64,000 nt of DNA from Candidatus Accumulibacter aalborgensis (GTDB taxonomy: Bacteria; Pseudomonadota; Gammaproteobacteria; Burkholderiales; Rhodocyclaceae). A program made the position numbers and the translations under genes. The stretch covers positions 124,001 through 188,000 of the forward strand of contig NZ_FLQX01000094.1 of the NCBI RefSeq assembly GCF_900089955.1, read 5' to 3'. The notes below the pieces were generated by a model. The model saw only the letters and a program-made list of their open reading frames with translations, had not been told where the DNA came from and searched no databases. The stretch's first letter is position 1, and each line of letters begins with the position of its first letter. This document shows, piece by piece, positions 1 to 11,857 of the stretch.

Positions 1-65
1 GATCCGTGTCGCACGCATCCTAAACCAATAGACACCACCACGTCATGAACATCCGCGCAGACAAA

Positions 66-86
66 CTGAGCCGCACAGCGGCTCAG
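66..86 (-). terminator. Hairpin terminator of the chemoreceptor gene
   Basis: CTGAGCCGC and GCGGCTCAG form a perfect 9-bp stem around the loop ACA, overlapping the stop codon of the chemoreceptor gene. On the minus strand it is followed by TTTGT, a weak U-tract, so termination is likely but may not be strong. Confidence 0.6.
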
Positions 87-1780
87 ACCTCTGTCTTGTA
101 GCCAATGCGGAAGCCACCCCAGTGTCGACCCTTGACGTAAACCGGCGCCGAAATGTCATGCAGCACCTCACCGGTATCGCGCCGGTAGGTCTGCAAGAGG
201 AAGGGCTGTTGGTGCGCGCCGCAGCGCTTGCCCACCGGGTCATCGAAGATCCGCTTGCCGCGGCTATTCACGAAATCGACCTTCTCGTCGCCGGTCAGCG
301 GCTGCGAGAATTTCCGGTTATGGGTGGGCACGTAAGCGTTGCGGTCGATAGCGATAGCGTAGATCAGCCAGTTGTATTGCTGCAGCAGACTCTCCTGCAG
401 CGGCGGCGCGACTTGATCGGTGAAGGCGTCAAAACGTGTCTTGAACTTCGCCGGCCGGGTGTTGCCGATCGGCTGGTATTTGTCATCGAACAGTTCTTCG
501 ATGGTCATCTTGCCCGAATCGACCGCCCTGTCGAAGAGCTGGCCGAGAGCACAAGCGGCCTGCCTGACGATTTCAGGCATTCTCGCGTGCGCTGCGACCG
601 CCTGCTCGCCGGCTGACCCAAGCTTGAAGACATTTTGGATTTCCCTGAGATTTTCGGCCAGGCATTCGACACGATCGACCGCCAGCAGCGCCTCTGCCGT
701 CACCGCGTTGTTCGTTTCGGCCATTTCCCTGATTCTGCCGACATGATCCGCGATCGCCTGCCCGGTGCGATTCTGCTGGGCGACGGAGGTAGCGATCATC
801 TCGACTTTGGCCATCGTCTCTCGCGCTCCGTCGTTGATGCGCTCCAGCGAACTCGCCGCCTGCTGGGCGAGTTCAGCACCGTTCCTGGCCTGTCCGTTGC
901 CCGCTTCAATGCTGGTAATCGCGCTCTGTGTCTCACCCTGAATCGAGCCAATCATGTGACTGATCTCGCCGGTCGCCTGCGAGGTCCGTTCAGCGAGTTT
1001 GCGGACCTCATCCGCGACAACGGCAAAACCACGCCCCTGGTCACCTGCGCGCGCAGCCTCGATCGCTGCATTGAGGGCCAGCAAATTGGTTTGGTCGGCA
1101 ATCTCCCGAATCGTCTGAACAATGCCGCTGATCGCCTTCGAACGATCGCCAAGCGCACATACCACCCTCGCCGACTGGGTCACCGACGCCGCGATTTGCT
1201 CCATCTCTGCCGAAGCGCTGCGCACGATCTTCATGCCTTCGGTCGACAGGCTACTCGAGGTCTCCGAAATGGCCGCCGTTTCGCTGGCACTCCGACTGAC
1301 CTGATTCATGTTTTCGGTCAATTCATCCATCGCGACGGCCGTCGCCAACGCGGCCTCGCGTTGCTGGTTCGACCCCGTGGCAACACGTTTGGCGTCGGAC
1401 ATCAACTGTCTTGAGGCGCTGGCCACCTCGACCGAGTTGAACAGCACTTTGCCGATAATCGTCGCGAAACTGCCGATCAGTCGGTTGAAATCCTCGGCCA
1501 CGGACGCGATTTCATCCCTACCCTCCACGGGCGCACGCTTGGTCAGATCGCCATCCGCATACATGCTCGCGATCGCGTGACGAAGCCCGTTCAGACGTCC
1601 GACCAGATTCCTCTCAAGAAGAAAAGCCAGCACGGCGGCGATGAGCACCAGCCCTCCCAAGGCGACCAGCCAGGCAAAGGTGCTGTCTCCCGATACGGCA
1701 TTCGCCGCCCAGCCAGCCACTGCAGCCGCAGCGACCTGAAGCAGCATCACGCTGCGAATCTTCCGAGCGACTCCGCTCAT
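83..1780 (-). CDS. Methyl-accepting chemotaxis protein with C-terminal cytosolic sensor-like domain
   Basis: Chemoreceptor that would signal through CheA/CheW. The 565-residue protein has two N-terminal membrane segments (about residues 10-28 and 33-56) separated by only a few residues, so it has essentially no periplasmic sensor. A HAMP region follows, then a signalling domain whose hairpin tip ([20 protein letters not shown], about 225-244) is canonical. After about residue 425 comes a globular tail with [31 protein letters not shown] and GRHWGGFR. Such tails are common on receptors of Rhodocyclaceae and magnetotactic bacteria and probably sense a cytosolic signal. The start at 1780 is preferred over ATGs at 1798 and 1795 because a GGAGGGG sequence lies about 7 bases upstream of it. 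A FliA-type promoter lies just upstream. Confidence 0.93.
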   Translation of the reverse strand: MSGVARKIRSVMLLQVAAAAVAGWAANAVSGDSTFAWLVALGGLVLIAAVLAFLLERNLVGRLNGLRHAIASMYADGDLTKRAPVEGRDEIASVAEDFNRLIGSFATIIGKVLFNSVEVASASRQLMSDAKRVATGSNQQREAALATAVAMDELTENMNQVSRSASETAAISETSSSLSTEGMKIVRSASAEMEQIAASVTQSARVVCALGDRSKAISGIVQTIREIADQTNLLALNAAIEAARAGDQGRGFAVVADEVRKLAERTSQATGEISHMIGSIQGETQSAITSIEAGNGQARNGAELAQQAASSLERINDGARETMAKVEMIATSVAQQNRTGQAIADHVGRIREMAETNNAVTAEALLAVDRVECLAENLREIQNVFKLGSAGEQAVAAHARMPEIVRQAACALGQLFDRAVDSGKMTIEELFDDKYQPIGNTRPAKFKTRFDAFTDQVAPPLQESLLQQYNWLIYAIAIDRNAYVPTHNRKFSQPLTGDEKVDFVNSRGKRIFDDPVGKRCGAHQQPFLLQTYRRDTGEVLHDISAPVYVKGRHWGGFRIGYKTEV

Positions 1781-1824
1781 CCCTGGCCCCTCCATCATTG
1801 TTGAACACTTTGCCGCCGCGTAGA

Positions 1825-1851
1825 TCTACGGCACCAGCAGCGTTTTCTTTA
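1825..1851 (-). promoter_or_regulatory. Sigma-28 (FliA) type promoter of the chemoreceptor
   Basis: Reading the minus strand, TAAAGAAA (1851-1844) is separated by 11 bases from GCCGTAGA (1832-1825). The flagellar sigma consensus is TAAAGTTT-N11-GCCGATAA. The two core blocks, TAAAG and GCCG, match exactly at the right spacing. Transcription would start near 1818, giving a leader of about 40 bases to the start at 1780. FliA control is usual for chemoreceptors. Confidence 0.6.
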
Positions 1852-1933
1852 GCGCGTTCACCCAAGCTCCGGAAGAAGTCTTCCAAAGTTCCAAGCGCGG
1901 ACTAGAGCAAAGGCAATTTGCCGACAACCCGTA

Positions 1934-2362
1934 TCAGCGGGCGCGATAGAGCAGCGTCGGATGGACTTCCTGCAACACCTTCTGCATCGCCCGGCGATTC
2001 TTCAGGTTCAGGATGATCGGCGAGCGGGTGTTGGCGGCAATCTTGCCACCCTCGGCCGCATCGCGGTAGACGATGACCGCCACCGCCACATCCGCGGCAT
2101 CCTGCAGCGCGAGCAACGCGCAGTCCGCGTCCGAGAGTTCGATCTCGTATTCGAGATCCAGCATCTCCGGCGCGACAATCGGGAACATTACCGCAGAATC
2201 GTCAAGCGACTGCAACCAGAACACCGTCGGCTTGCCTTCCTCGTGGAAGATCTTGAAGCGCGTGCAGTCGGCAAAACCAGTCATTCCCTCAGCGAAAGTG
2301 AACACGGTCTCCGGGTCGACAGGCACGTCCTTCAGACCAAATTTCTCGACATCGATTCTCAT
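1934..2362 (-). CDS. fliW: Flagellar assembly factor FliW
   Basis: FliW binds flagellin and antagonises the RNA-binding repressor CsrA, so that flagellin translation tracks filament assembly. The 142-residue protein has the family's usual length and features: an N-terminal stretch with VFTFAEGMTGFADCTRF, the WLQSLDDSAVMFPIVAP region, and a C-terminal NTRSPIILNLKNRRAMQ segment. The start at 2362 (MRIDVEKFG) follows a good GGAGAAG ribosome site; the reading frame stays open further upstream but without one. No csrA, flagellin or other flagellar gene is adjacent. The gene is divergent from tex. Confidence 0.9.
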   Translation of the reverse strand: MRIDVEKFGLKDVPVDPETVFTFAEGMTGFADCTRFKIFHEEGKPTVFWLQSLDDSAVMFPIVAPEMLDLEYEIELSDADCALLALQDAADVAVAVIVYRDAAEGGKIAANTRSPIILNLKNRRAMQKVLQEVHPTLLYRAR

Positions 2363-2534
2363 CTTCTTCTCCGGACAGGCCACCGTGTGTAGCAACCGAA
2401 TGCTCAATTTAACCCGATTTGAAGCGTAGCGGTAGTCAAATCGTTCGATGAGGCACGTGCCTTCTTGAGTTTTGCCTGCCAATTCGGCATAGTTCGCGCT
2501 TTTTCAGTTACCAGAAGCCTCTGTGCCCATCGCC

Positions 2535-4856
<2,322 letters not shown>

Positions 4857-4880
4857 GCGACTGGGGCGGCACGCAGCGAT

Positions 4881-4912
4881 GTAGGGACCAATAAGCGAAG
4901 CGCACTGCACCA
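4881..4912. repeat. Decayed REP-like hairpin element
   Basis: The gap between tex and the helicase gene contains GTAGGGACC followed by AATAAGCGAAGCGC and then ACTGCACC. This resembles the dispersed proteobacterial hairpin type with loop AATAAGCGAAGCGC and GGTGCA/TGCACC arms, here with mismatched arms. Related hairpins with a GAGGAACGAA-type loop occur elsewhere in the window (32351, 35049, 61193). Confidence 0.35.
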
Positions 4913-5007
4913 CCGGTATCGGGCGCCATGCCCGTTGGTCATTGCGCCGGACGCTACTACAATAGCCGAACCGCCGGCCAACAATACCCACCCCGCCCAC
5001 CGATGCC

Positions 5008-7536
5008 ATGAACAAGACGCCCGGAAAAACCGCCACCAGCGGCCGCAAGGCTGCCACCCGAAACACTGCCGAGCCTCGCCTGTCGCGCCTGCGAAAACCC
5101 GAAGATCTGCCGGTGGACGACTGGCAAAGGGCGCTGCGCCAACAATTCGGGCGCGAGCAGCCGTTCCTTTTCGAGAACCTTGGCGACCATCCGGTCTTCT
5201 CCGATTTCGCCGTATTCAACCCCGACAGCGGTCGTCGCTACCGGGTGGCGATTCGCGGCGCCCATCCGGGCGACAATCTGTGCTCGTGTCCCGACTTCGC
5301 GACCAACGATCTGGGCACCTGCAAGCACATCGAATTCACGCTCGCTCAGCTCGGCGCCCGGCCGGGCGGCAAAGCCGCACTCGCAGCCGGCTTCCAGGCA
5401 TCTTTCAGCGAACTGTTCCTCGACTATGCCGGCCAGCGACGCGTCCGCCTGCGTCTCGGCAGCGATTTTCCCGCAGCGCTACAGCCGGCCGCGAGCCGCC
5501 TGTTCACCGCCGCTCGCGGCTGGCAACTGGCGCCGGAACGTTTTGCCGATTTGCCGGCGTTCGTCGATCAGCTGCGTGCCGCCAGCCACGACCTGCGTTG
5601 CCATGACGATGCGCTCGCCTTCGTCGCCGAAGTCCGTGATGGCGAAGCGCGCCGGCTGACGCTCGCGGCCGCCTATCCGCTGGGCGCCGACAGCCCGCAA
5701 CTGAAAACACTGCTGAAGACCGAACTTTATCCCTACCAGCGGGCAGGCGCACTGTTCGCCGCGGCTGCCGGTCGCGCCCTGATCGGCGACGAAATGGGCC
5801 TCGGCAAGACCATCCAGGCGCTGGCGGCGATGGAAATGTTCGCCCGTCACTTCGCCGCCGAGCGGGTTCTGATCGTCTGCCCTACCTCGCTCAAGCATCA
5901 ATGGGAACGCGAGATCGCCCGCTTCACCGATCGTCGCGCGACGGTCATCGGCGGTCTGCGCACTGCCCGCCAGGCGCGCTATGCGCAGGAAGACTTCTGC
6001 AAGATCACCAACTACGAGACGCTCCATCGCGACCGCGACCTGATCGAGGCCTGGGCGCCGGATGTGGTGATCGTCGACGAAGCTCAGCGGATCAAGAACT
6101 GGAATACCATCGCCGCGCGGGCACTGAAGCGCATCGACAGCCCCTACGCGCTGGTCCTCACCGGCACCCCGCTCGAAAACCGCCTCGAGGAACTGATCTC
6201 GATCGTCCAGTTCGTCGACCAGCACCGGCTCGGGCCGACCTGGCGCCTGCTCGACGAGCATCAGCAGCGCGACGAACGCGGCCGCGTCGTCGGCTACCGG
6301 AATCTGCAGCAGATCGGCCAGACGCTGGCGCCGATCATGTTGCGCCGGCGCAAGGCGGAAGTGCTCGAACAACTGCCCGAGCGCGTCGACAATACCCTGT
6401 TCATGCCGATGACCCCGCAGCAGGCAGACTACCACGAAGAGAACCGCCAGGTGGTCGCTCGTATCGTGCAGCGCTGGCGCCACACCGGTTTTCTCTCCGA
6501 CAGGGACCAGCTCCGTCTGCACTGCGGCCTGCAGAACATGCGCATGTCGTGCAACAGCACCTTTCTGATCGATCATGAAAGCGACCACGGCCACAAGGCG
6601 GACGAGTTGATTACCGTGCTCGACGACCTGTTTACCGATCCGCAGACCAAGGTCGTCGTCTTCAGCCAGTGGGTGCGCACGCATGAGTTGATCATCCGCC
6701 GTCTGGCCGAACGCGGCTGGGAGCATGTCCTGTTCCACGGCGGCGTTCCGGGCGGCAAGCGTGGCGCGTTGGTGGACCGCTTCAACAACGACCCCGCCTG
6801 CCGCGTTTTTCTCAGTACCGACGCCGGCGGCGTTGGCCTCAACCTGCAGCATGCGGCGGCGGTGGTAGTGAACATGGACCTGCCATGGAATCCGGCGGTG
6901 CTCGAACAGCGCATTGGTCGCGTTCACCGACTCGGCCAGACGCGCGGCGTCCAGGTCATCAACTTCGTCGCCAGAGGAACGATCGAAGAAGGGATGCTTT
7001 CGGTGCTGGCGTTCAAACAGTCACTGTTCGCCGGCGTCCTCGATGGTGGCGAGAGCGATGTCGTCCTGCAAGGTACGCGCCTGTCCAAGTTCATGGAGAC
7101 GGTCGAACAGGTCAGTGGCGCGGTGGATGACCAGAGCGCGATTGAGGTCGACAGCCCGGACATTCAGCCGCTCGATGCGCTGCCGGAAGCAGGAACCGAC
7201 GCTGAGCCTGGCGAGCTGGAAAAACCCGGCCCCGTGGCACGGTCGAACGACGAAAGCAGCCACCCCGACGCCGACCGACGCCGTCCTGCGGACGAGCAGC
7301 GAGCGGCTGCTGGCGCGCCAGCGCCGGCGACCGCCGATCCGTGGGCGCCGCTACTGGCGGCCAGCGCGCAGTTGCTCGGCGACCTTGCTGCGGCCTCGCA
7401 AGGCGAGCGCGAGTCGCCTTTCGTGCACACCGATCCGGCGAGTGGGCAGCGCTATCTCAAGCTGCCGATGCCCGACCCGCAAACGGTGCAACGCCTCGCT
7501 GAAGGGCTGCTGAGCCTGTTTGGTGGTCGTCACTAG
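5008..7536 (+). CDS. SNF2-family DEAD/DEAH helicase with SWIM zinc finger
   Basis: A Swi2/Snf2-type double-stranded DNA translocase of 842 residues. An N-terminal SWIM zinc finger (CSC at about 92-94 and CKH at 105-107) probably binds DNA or protein. The Walker A motif GDEMGLGKT lies at 260-268, a DEAQ box near residue 357, TGTPLENRLEEL follows, and the second lobe has LSTDAGGVGLNLQ and the arginine-finger segment EQRIGRVHRLGQ. The last 150 residues are acidic and Ala/Pro-rich and look disordered. It appears monocistronic. Such proteins are implicated in remodelling stalled RNA polymerase or other protein-DNA complexes; the target here is unknown. Confidence 0.9.
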   Translation: MNKTPGKTATSGRKAATRNTAEPRLSRLRKPEDLPVDDWQRALRQQFGREQPFLFENLGDHPVFSDFAVFNPDSGRRYRVAIRGAHPGDNLCSCPDFATNDLGTCKHIEFTLAQLGARPGGKAALAAGFQASFSELFLDYAGQRRVRLRLGSDFPAALQPAASRLFTAARGWQLAPERFADLPAFVDQLRAASHDLRCHDDALAFVAEVRDGEARRLTLAAAYPLGADSPQLKTLLKTELYPYQRAGALFAAAAGRALIGDEMGLGKTIQALAAMEMFARHFAAERVLIVCPTSLKHQWEREIARFTDRRATVIGGLRTARQARYAQEDFCKITNYETLHRDRDLIEAWAPDVVIVDEAQRIKNWNTIAARALKRIDSPYALVLTGTPLENRLEELISIVQFVDQHRLGPTWRLLDEHQQRDERGRVVGYRNLQQIGQTLAPIMLRRRKAEVLEQLPERVDNTLFMPMTPQQADYHEENRQVVARIVQRWRHTGFLSDRDQLRLHCGLQNMRMSCNSTFLIDHESDHGHKADELITVLDDLFTDPQTKVVVFSQWVRTHELIIRRLAERGWEHVLFHGGVPGGKRGALVDRFNNDPACRVFLSTDAGGVGLNLQHAAAVVVNMDLPWNPAVLEQRIGRVHRLGQTRGVQVINFVARGTIEEGMLSVLAFKQSLFAGVLDGGESDVVLQGTRLSKFMETVEQVSGAVDDQSAIEVDSPDIQPLDALPEAGTDAEPGELEKPGPVARSNDESSHPDADRRRPADEQRAAAGAPAPATADPWAPLLAASAQLLGDLAAASQGERESPFVHTDPASGQRYLKLPMPDPQTVQRLAEGLLSLFGGRH

Positions 7537-7641
7537 CCACCGCACCACGATCACCATGGTCCCGGCTGGCCGCCGGCCAGGCGCGACTTTCATAGTAACG
7601 CCACTGGCGTCGCCAATCGACCGTCGCAAGGGCGGACAGAG

Positions 7642-8760
7642 CTAGCCCTGCCTGAGGCTTTCCAGGTAGTAGCTCAGCACCCTGCCAAGGTACTCGTCGG
7701 GCGAAGGCACTGTCAGCCCGACCGTTGACAGCAATTCCTGCGTGCGATGATTGGCAAAGGTCTGCTCGGTGGCGAGGTAATCGAGAAAGACCGGCAGCGT
7801 CTTTATCGCGCGCCTGGCCTCCGCCGGCATCAGCAGGCTCACTCCGTTGAGCAGGCCAGTAAACCATCGCGTGGGCAGCTTGATGACCGGTGGCAGACGA
7901 CGGCCGGCGCCGGCAAAGGACTGCCGGACACTCTCGCGCAAGGGCTGCAGCGGCAGCGACAAGGCGGGGCCCGAGCACGAATGAAGGATGCGACCGCTAC
8001 TGACCGTCGTCGTACTCGACCAGGCAATCGCGCCGGCGACGTAGTCAGCCGGGATGATGTCGAGCCGCGCCGCGCCGAATTGCGGCGACAGGCCCAGTGT
8101 GCGCCGGCCCGACAGGAACTCGCACAGGTGGTAGAAGACCTGGAAATGAATGATGCGGCCGGTGACACTGTCGCCGACGACCATGCTCGGCCGATGAACG
8201 GTCAGCGGCAGACCCCCTTCCACTTCGAGGCGGACGATTTCCTCGGCGTCTGCCTTGGCCTGCTCGTAGGTGTTGTGGAATTGTCTGGGGCTGGTCAGCC
8301 ATTCTTCGGGAACCAGTCTATAGGTCCGCCCACCGACGCCGACCGTGCTGACCAGCTCGACTTTCTCGAGATGCGCACTGGCATGGGCCAGCGCCAGGAT
8401 GTACCGCGCCGAGTCGACCGACGAGCGACGTGCCTGTTCAATCGGCAGGTTCATCCGCACGTTGCCTGCCGAGTGAACGATATGCGTGCACTCGGCGCAA
8501 AGCCGGCGGTAATCGGCAGCATCGAGACCGAAATCCGGCCGCGTGACATCGCCGCGCAGAGCGCGTAGCCGCTCGCGGGTGGGTTTATCGGTCACCTCGA
8601 TCTGCCAGAATTGACAGAGGGCCGCCAGGCGTGCGGCCAGATCGTCGTCGCTTGGCGCACGCAAGAGCAGCGTGATCTGGTTGTCCGGCTGCCGCAGCAG
8701 CAAGGGTACCAACGCACTGCCGATCGCCCCGCTGGCACCGGTGATGAAATAGTTCTTCAT
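7642..8760 (-). CDS. NAD(P)-dependent epimerase/thioester-reductase-like SDR protein
   Basis: Extended short-chain dehydrogenase of 372 residues. The nucleotide-binding ITGASGAIGSAL motif lies at about 5-16. HSAGNVRM and the catalytic YEQAK (YxxxK) with VHRPSMVVGDS follow, as in NAD-binding-4/thioester-reductase domains that reduce acyl thioesters or modify nucleotide sugars. The start overlaps the stop of the upstream acyl ligase by four bases (ATGA), so the two are translationally coupled. This pairing suggests that an acyl-AMP or acyl-thioester made by the ligase is reduced by this enzyme. The substrate cannot be read from sequence. Confidence 0.8.
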   Translation of the reverse strand: MKNYFITGASGAIGSALVPLLLRQPDNQITLLLRAPSDDDLAARLAALCQFWQIEVTDKPTRERLRALRGDVTRPDFGLDAADYRRLCAECTHIVHSAGNVRMNLPIEQARRSSVDSARYILALAHASAHLEKVELVSTVGVGGRTYRLVPEEWLTSPRQFHNTYEQAKADAEEIVRLEVEGGLPLTVHRPSMVVGDSVTGRIIHFQVFYHLCEFLSGRRTLGLSPQFGAARLDIIPADYVAGAIAWSSTTTVSSGRILHSCSGPALSLPLQPLRESVRQSFAGAGRRLPPVIKLPTRWFTGLLNGVSLLMPAEARRAIKTLPVFLDYLATEQTFANHRTQELLSTVGLTVPSPDEYLGRVLSYYLESLRQG

Positions 8761-10661
8761 GGGCTGCCATAGAAAGTCTGTTGGTCAGCGCTCCAGGCGT
8801 CGAAACGAGCGCCCGCAGCGGCATCGATTTGCCGGTAGAGATCTGCCAATGCCGACGCGTGCTTTGCTTCGATGGCATGCCGGCGTAATTTCAGGTTGGC
8901 CGTGAGTTGTCCACCGGCAATCGTCAGTGCCTGCGCGGTGATCACCAGTCCGGCCGGGCGTTGGTAGGCTGGCAGAGGACCGATGACCTCCACAACGGCC
9001 TTGCGCAGGCTCTTGAACAGGTCGTGCCGGCCCGTTTCCCAGGCCGCCTCGCTGACCACCAGCAGAGCGACCGGTTGTGCGCGCCGAGCGCCGAAGACCA
9101 CCGCGTGCTCCAGTTGAGGGACCTGCCGCAGGGGGCTTTCGATGCTGGCGGGAGCAATTCGCCGCCCGGTCGAAGTCTTGAAGATCTCTGATTTCCGGCC
9201 GACCAGGGTAATGAAGCCGTCGGCGTCGATGGTTGCGAAGTCGCCGCTTGCCAGGTAGCCGTCGGCGCCCAGCGCGCTGGCAGCGCTCGCCTCGCCAAGA
9301 TAGCCGGCGAAGACGCCCGGGCCACGCACCAGCAGTTCGCCGTCTTCCGCCAGGATCACTTCGCAGCCGACCACAGCCTGGCCGACGGTCCCGAAGCGCA
9401 TATTGTCCGGCCGGTTGATGGACACCGGAATGATATTCTCACTGATCCCATAGGCCTCGAGGATTGGCAGACCCATGGCATGGAAACATTCGAGGAGCCA
9501 GACCGGCATGGGCGCCGAACCGCTGACCATGAAGCGCAGGTTCGGGCCAAGAGCGCCGCGCAGCTTGCCCAGCGCCAGCCAGTCGGCAAGTCTGAACTCC
9601 AGCCGCGAGCCGACGCTTCGCCGATGTCCTGCTCTGGCTGCCGAAGCATGGCGGTGGCCAACCCGCAACGCCCATTGCACCAACGCTTGTTGCCAGGCCG
9701 GTTGCTGCGCGATGGCCTCCTGTATTCCGGCATGAAGCTTTTCGAAGAAACGCGGTACACCGATGAACAGATCCGGTGCGATGGTCTTGATGAAGCGCAT
9801 GACCTCGCGCGGGTCGCTCACGTAGTAGGTTTGCGCACCGCGACCGATGGCGCTGAGGTTGATCATCCGCTGAAACAGATTGGACAGCGGCAGCCAGCAA
9901 GCCAGGCGGCTGGCCGCGCCAACCTCTGGAAAAGCGGCGAGGATGGCCGAAGCAGCGAGGCACACCTGCCGATGGCTATACTCGATGCCCTTGGGCTCAC
10001 CGGTGGTGCCCGAGGTAAAAATGATCGTCGCGGGGGTGTCCGCCTGCGCCTGATTCCAGTCTTCCTTGCCGCCTCCGTCGTCGAGGGCTTCGGCGAGCAG
10101 CGCCGCGAGTGGCACGACGCCAGGAGCCCCGGCCGCGTCGAGGCAGACGACGAAGCGCAGCTTCTTGCGTACCGCTTCGTCGATCTTGTCGAGTAGAGAC
10201 GGATGCGCCAGCACCAGCCCGACGAAGTCGCAGCGCCGCGAGATCTCGCGGCTGTGCTCGTCGAGAGCATAGGGATCGAGGCCGACGGCGACGCCGCCGG
10301 CAGCGAGAACCGCCAATTGTGCGAAATCCCACTCTTGGCAACTCGGCGCCATGATCCCGACGCGACTCCCGGACGACAGACCGAGCTTGCGGAAGCCGGC
10401 GCTGAGGGCGGCAACGGCCTGACGATAGGCGCTCCAGCGAGTGCTTACCCATTCGCCGGCTGGCGAGAGCTGCCAGAGAGCGATGTCGTCCGGGGTCAGT
10501 GCGCTGCGCGCGCGCAGCAGGCCGGTGACCGTCCACCCGCTCGCAGCCATCGCCGCATCGTGAGACTGCACCTCGCTCACGGCAGACGCCGCCGACAAGA
10601 GGTCGCCACTCGGTACGCGCAGAACGGTTTCATTGCGGCTCCAGGACCGGGTCGTAGGCAC
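8757..10661 (-). CDS. AMP-dependent acyl-CoA ligase/synthetase
   Basis: ANL-superfamily adenylating enzyme of 634 residues, of the long-chain fatty-acid CoA ligase type. The P-loop-like TIIFTSGTTGEPKG is near residue 215. The adenine-binding region EAYGISE, the LLVRGPGVFAGYLG segment and the hinge VGRKSEIFKTSTGRRIAP are all present, so it should be active. The GTG start at 10661 overlaps the 3' end of the amidotransferase gene by 32 bases. An ATG at 10550 is an alternative that fits where homology begins. The C-terminus is coupled to the SDR reductase. Confidence 0.85.
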   Translation of the reverse strand: MPTTRSWSRNETVLRVPSGDLLSAASAVSEVQSHDAAMAASGWTVTGLLRARSALTPDDIALWQLSPAGEWVSTRWSAYRQAVAALSAGFRKLGLSSGSRVGIMAPSCQEWDFAQLAVLAAGGVAVGLDPYALDEHSREISRRCDFVGLVLAHPSLLDKIDEAVRKKLRFVVCLDAAGAPGVVPLAALLAEALDDGGGKEDWNQAQADTPATIIFTSGTTGEPKGIEYSHRQVCLAASAILAAFPEVGAASRLACWLPLSNLFQRMINLSAIGRGAQTYYVSDPREVMRFIKTIAPDLFIGVPRFFEKLHAGIQEAIAQQPAWQQALVQWALRVGHRHASAARAGHRRSVGSRLEFRLADWLALGKLRGALGPNLRFMVSGSAPMPVWLLECFHAMGLPILEAYGISENIIPVSINRPDNMRFGTVGQAVVGCEVILAEDGELLVRGPGVFAGYLGEASAASALGADGYLASGDFATIDADGFITLVGRKSEIFKTSTGRRIAPASIESPLRQVPQLEHAVVFGARRAQPVALLVVSEAAWETGRHDLFKSLRKAVVEVIGPLPAYQRPAGLVITAQALTIAGGQLTANLKLRRHAIEAKHASALADLYRQIDAAAGARFDAWSADQQTFYGSP

Positions 10662-11712
10662 CCCTGGGTTTGGTGATACGCAGCTCGTCGGCGGTCAGCC
10701 CGAGCCAGTTCATACTGCGGGTCACTTCCTTCCCCGGACCCAGGCGCTTGCGGATCAGGAAGTCGACGACCGGACCCATGATTCGCCAGTAGTTGCGGTT
10801 GGCCTTGCCATGCCGGATCAGGGTCGAGAATTCAGGCGCGTACGGGTTATAGCCAAAGACACGCAAATCGGAATACATCAGCAGCCAATTGATCGGGTAA
10901 TTGCTGTGGATCGGGTTGGCATGTTTGCTCGAAGCAACCAGGCCCAGATCGACCACCTTGCGCATGATTTCCTCCTGGTTGTAGGGCCAGGCATGGAAGG
11001 GGGCGAGGTAGCGCGGGAATTGAGTGCCGGCTGGATAAGTCTTTGGATTGTAGAAGCGACCGAGATCGTCGGCGCCAAACTCCCCGCAGCTCACCATCTC
11101 GGGAGGCGTCCAGTCGGTCTCGCAGATCAGTCGGCGCGAGAACTCGTAGAGCATACGTTCCGGCTCCGGTTGCCCCGGCGAGTACCCGGCCAGCACCAGC
11201 GGAATACCTTTTTCGATGGCCAGCCGGAGGGCGTCGCCCTCGAAGAGCGGCGCATAGACATAGGAGAGCGTATACACCGCACCGCGTTCTTCCTGGTTGC
11301 GCAGCACATAACGAAAGGTCTTCTGGTAAAACTCCTGCGACGGCGAGTAGCTGAGGTGGTCGATATTCAGCTTGCCCAGAGCGCGCCTGATGTTGTCCCA
11401 GGCCAGCGGCGGAATGTTGATATCCACCGTGAACGCCAACACCTTGAGCTTGAGTTCGACGGCCAGCCGGTAGAGCAGATAGATGCTGTCCTTGCCGCCG
11501 CTCAGCGGCACCAGGCAATCGTATTGGCCCTGGCCTCTGGATTCGACCAGGGTCTTCTCAAAGTCCGCTTCATAGGCACGGCGTTCTTCTTCCGCCTGAG
11601 CGCTTTCTGTGGCGAGACCCGTGGTGTCGCGGCACAGATTGCAGCGCCCGTCATCGGACAGCGAGATACCGGGTACACGATCAGGCACCAGGCAGTTGAT
11701 GCATCTCTTCAT
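10630..11712 (-). CDS. N-acetyl sugar amidotransferase (WbpG/PseA-like)
   Basis: Member of the N-type ATP-pyrophosphatase amidotransferases that convert an acetamido sugar to an acetamidino sugar in O-antigen, exopolysaccharide or nonulosonate synthesis. The 360-residue protein has four cysteines near the N-terminus (C4, C7, C24, C27) that look like a zinc knuckle. The PP-loop SGGKDS follows, then long conserved stretches such as MLYEFSRRLICETDW. Characterised relatives take ammonia from HisH/HisF-like partners (for example WbpG with HisH2/HisF2); none is present here. The start at 11712 follows GGAAGA. It heads the minus-strand group with the acyl ligase and reductase. Confidence 0.85.
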   Translation of the reverse strand: MKRCINCLVPDRVPGISLSDDGRCNLCRDTTGLATESAQAEEERRAYEADFEKTLVESRGQGQYDCLVPLSGGKDSIYLLYRLAVELKLKVLAFTVDINIPPLAWDNIRRALGKLNIDHLSYSPSQEFYQKTFRYVLRNQEERGAVYTLSYVYAPLFEGDALRLAIEKGIPLVLAGYSPGQPEPERMLYEFSRRLICETDWTPPEMVSCGEFGADDLGRFYNPKTYPAGTQFPRYLAPFHAWPYNQEEIMRKVVDLGLVASSKHANPIHSNYPINWLLMYSDLRVFGYNPYAPEFSTLIRHGKANRNYWRIMGPVVDFLIRKRLGPGKEVTRSMNWLGLTADELRITKPRGAYDPVLEPQ

Positions 11713-11857
11713 TCTTCCGTCTCCACCCTGGGCAGACCTCGCTGGGTCGCGGCCTGACCCGAGACCCACCGGGATTCAAGATGATCCGATTGCCTCAAGC
11801 CTGGCAATCATCGGGGAAGACGATGAGTTTGTCCATCCCGCCGCCGAAAGACTCTCT

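Noticed and set aside
7566-7580. CTGGCC-GCC-GGCCAG hairpin between the converging helicase and reductase genes
   Set aside because: The stem is only six pairs with no T-run on either side, common by chance in GC-rich DNA.
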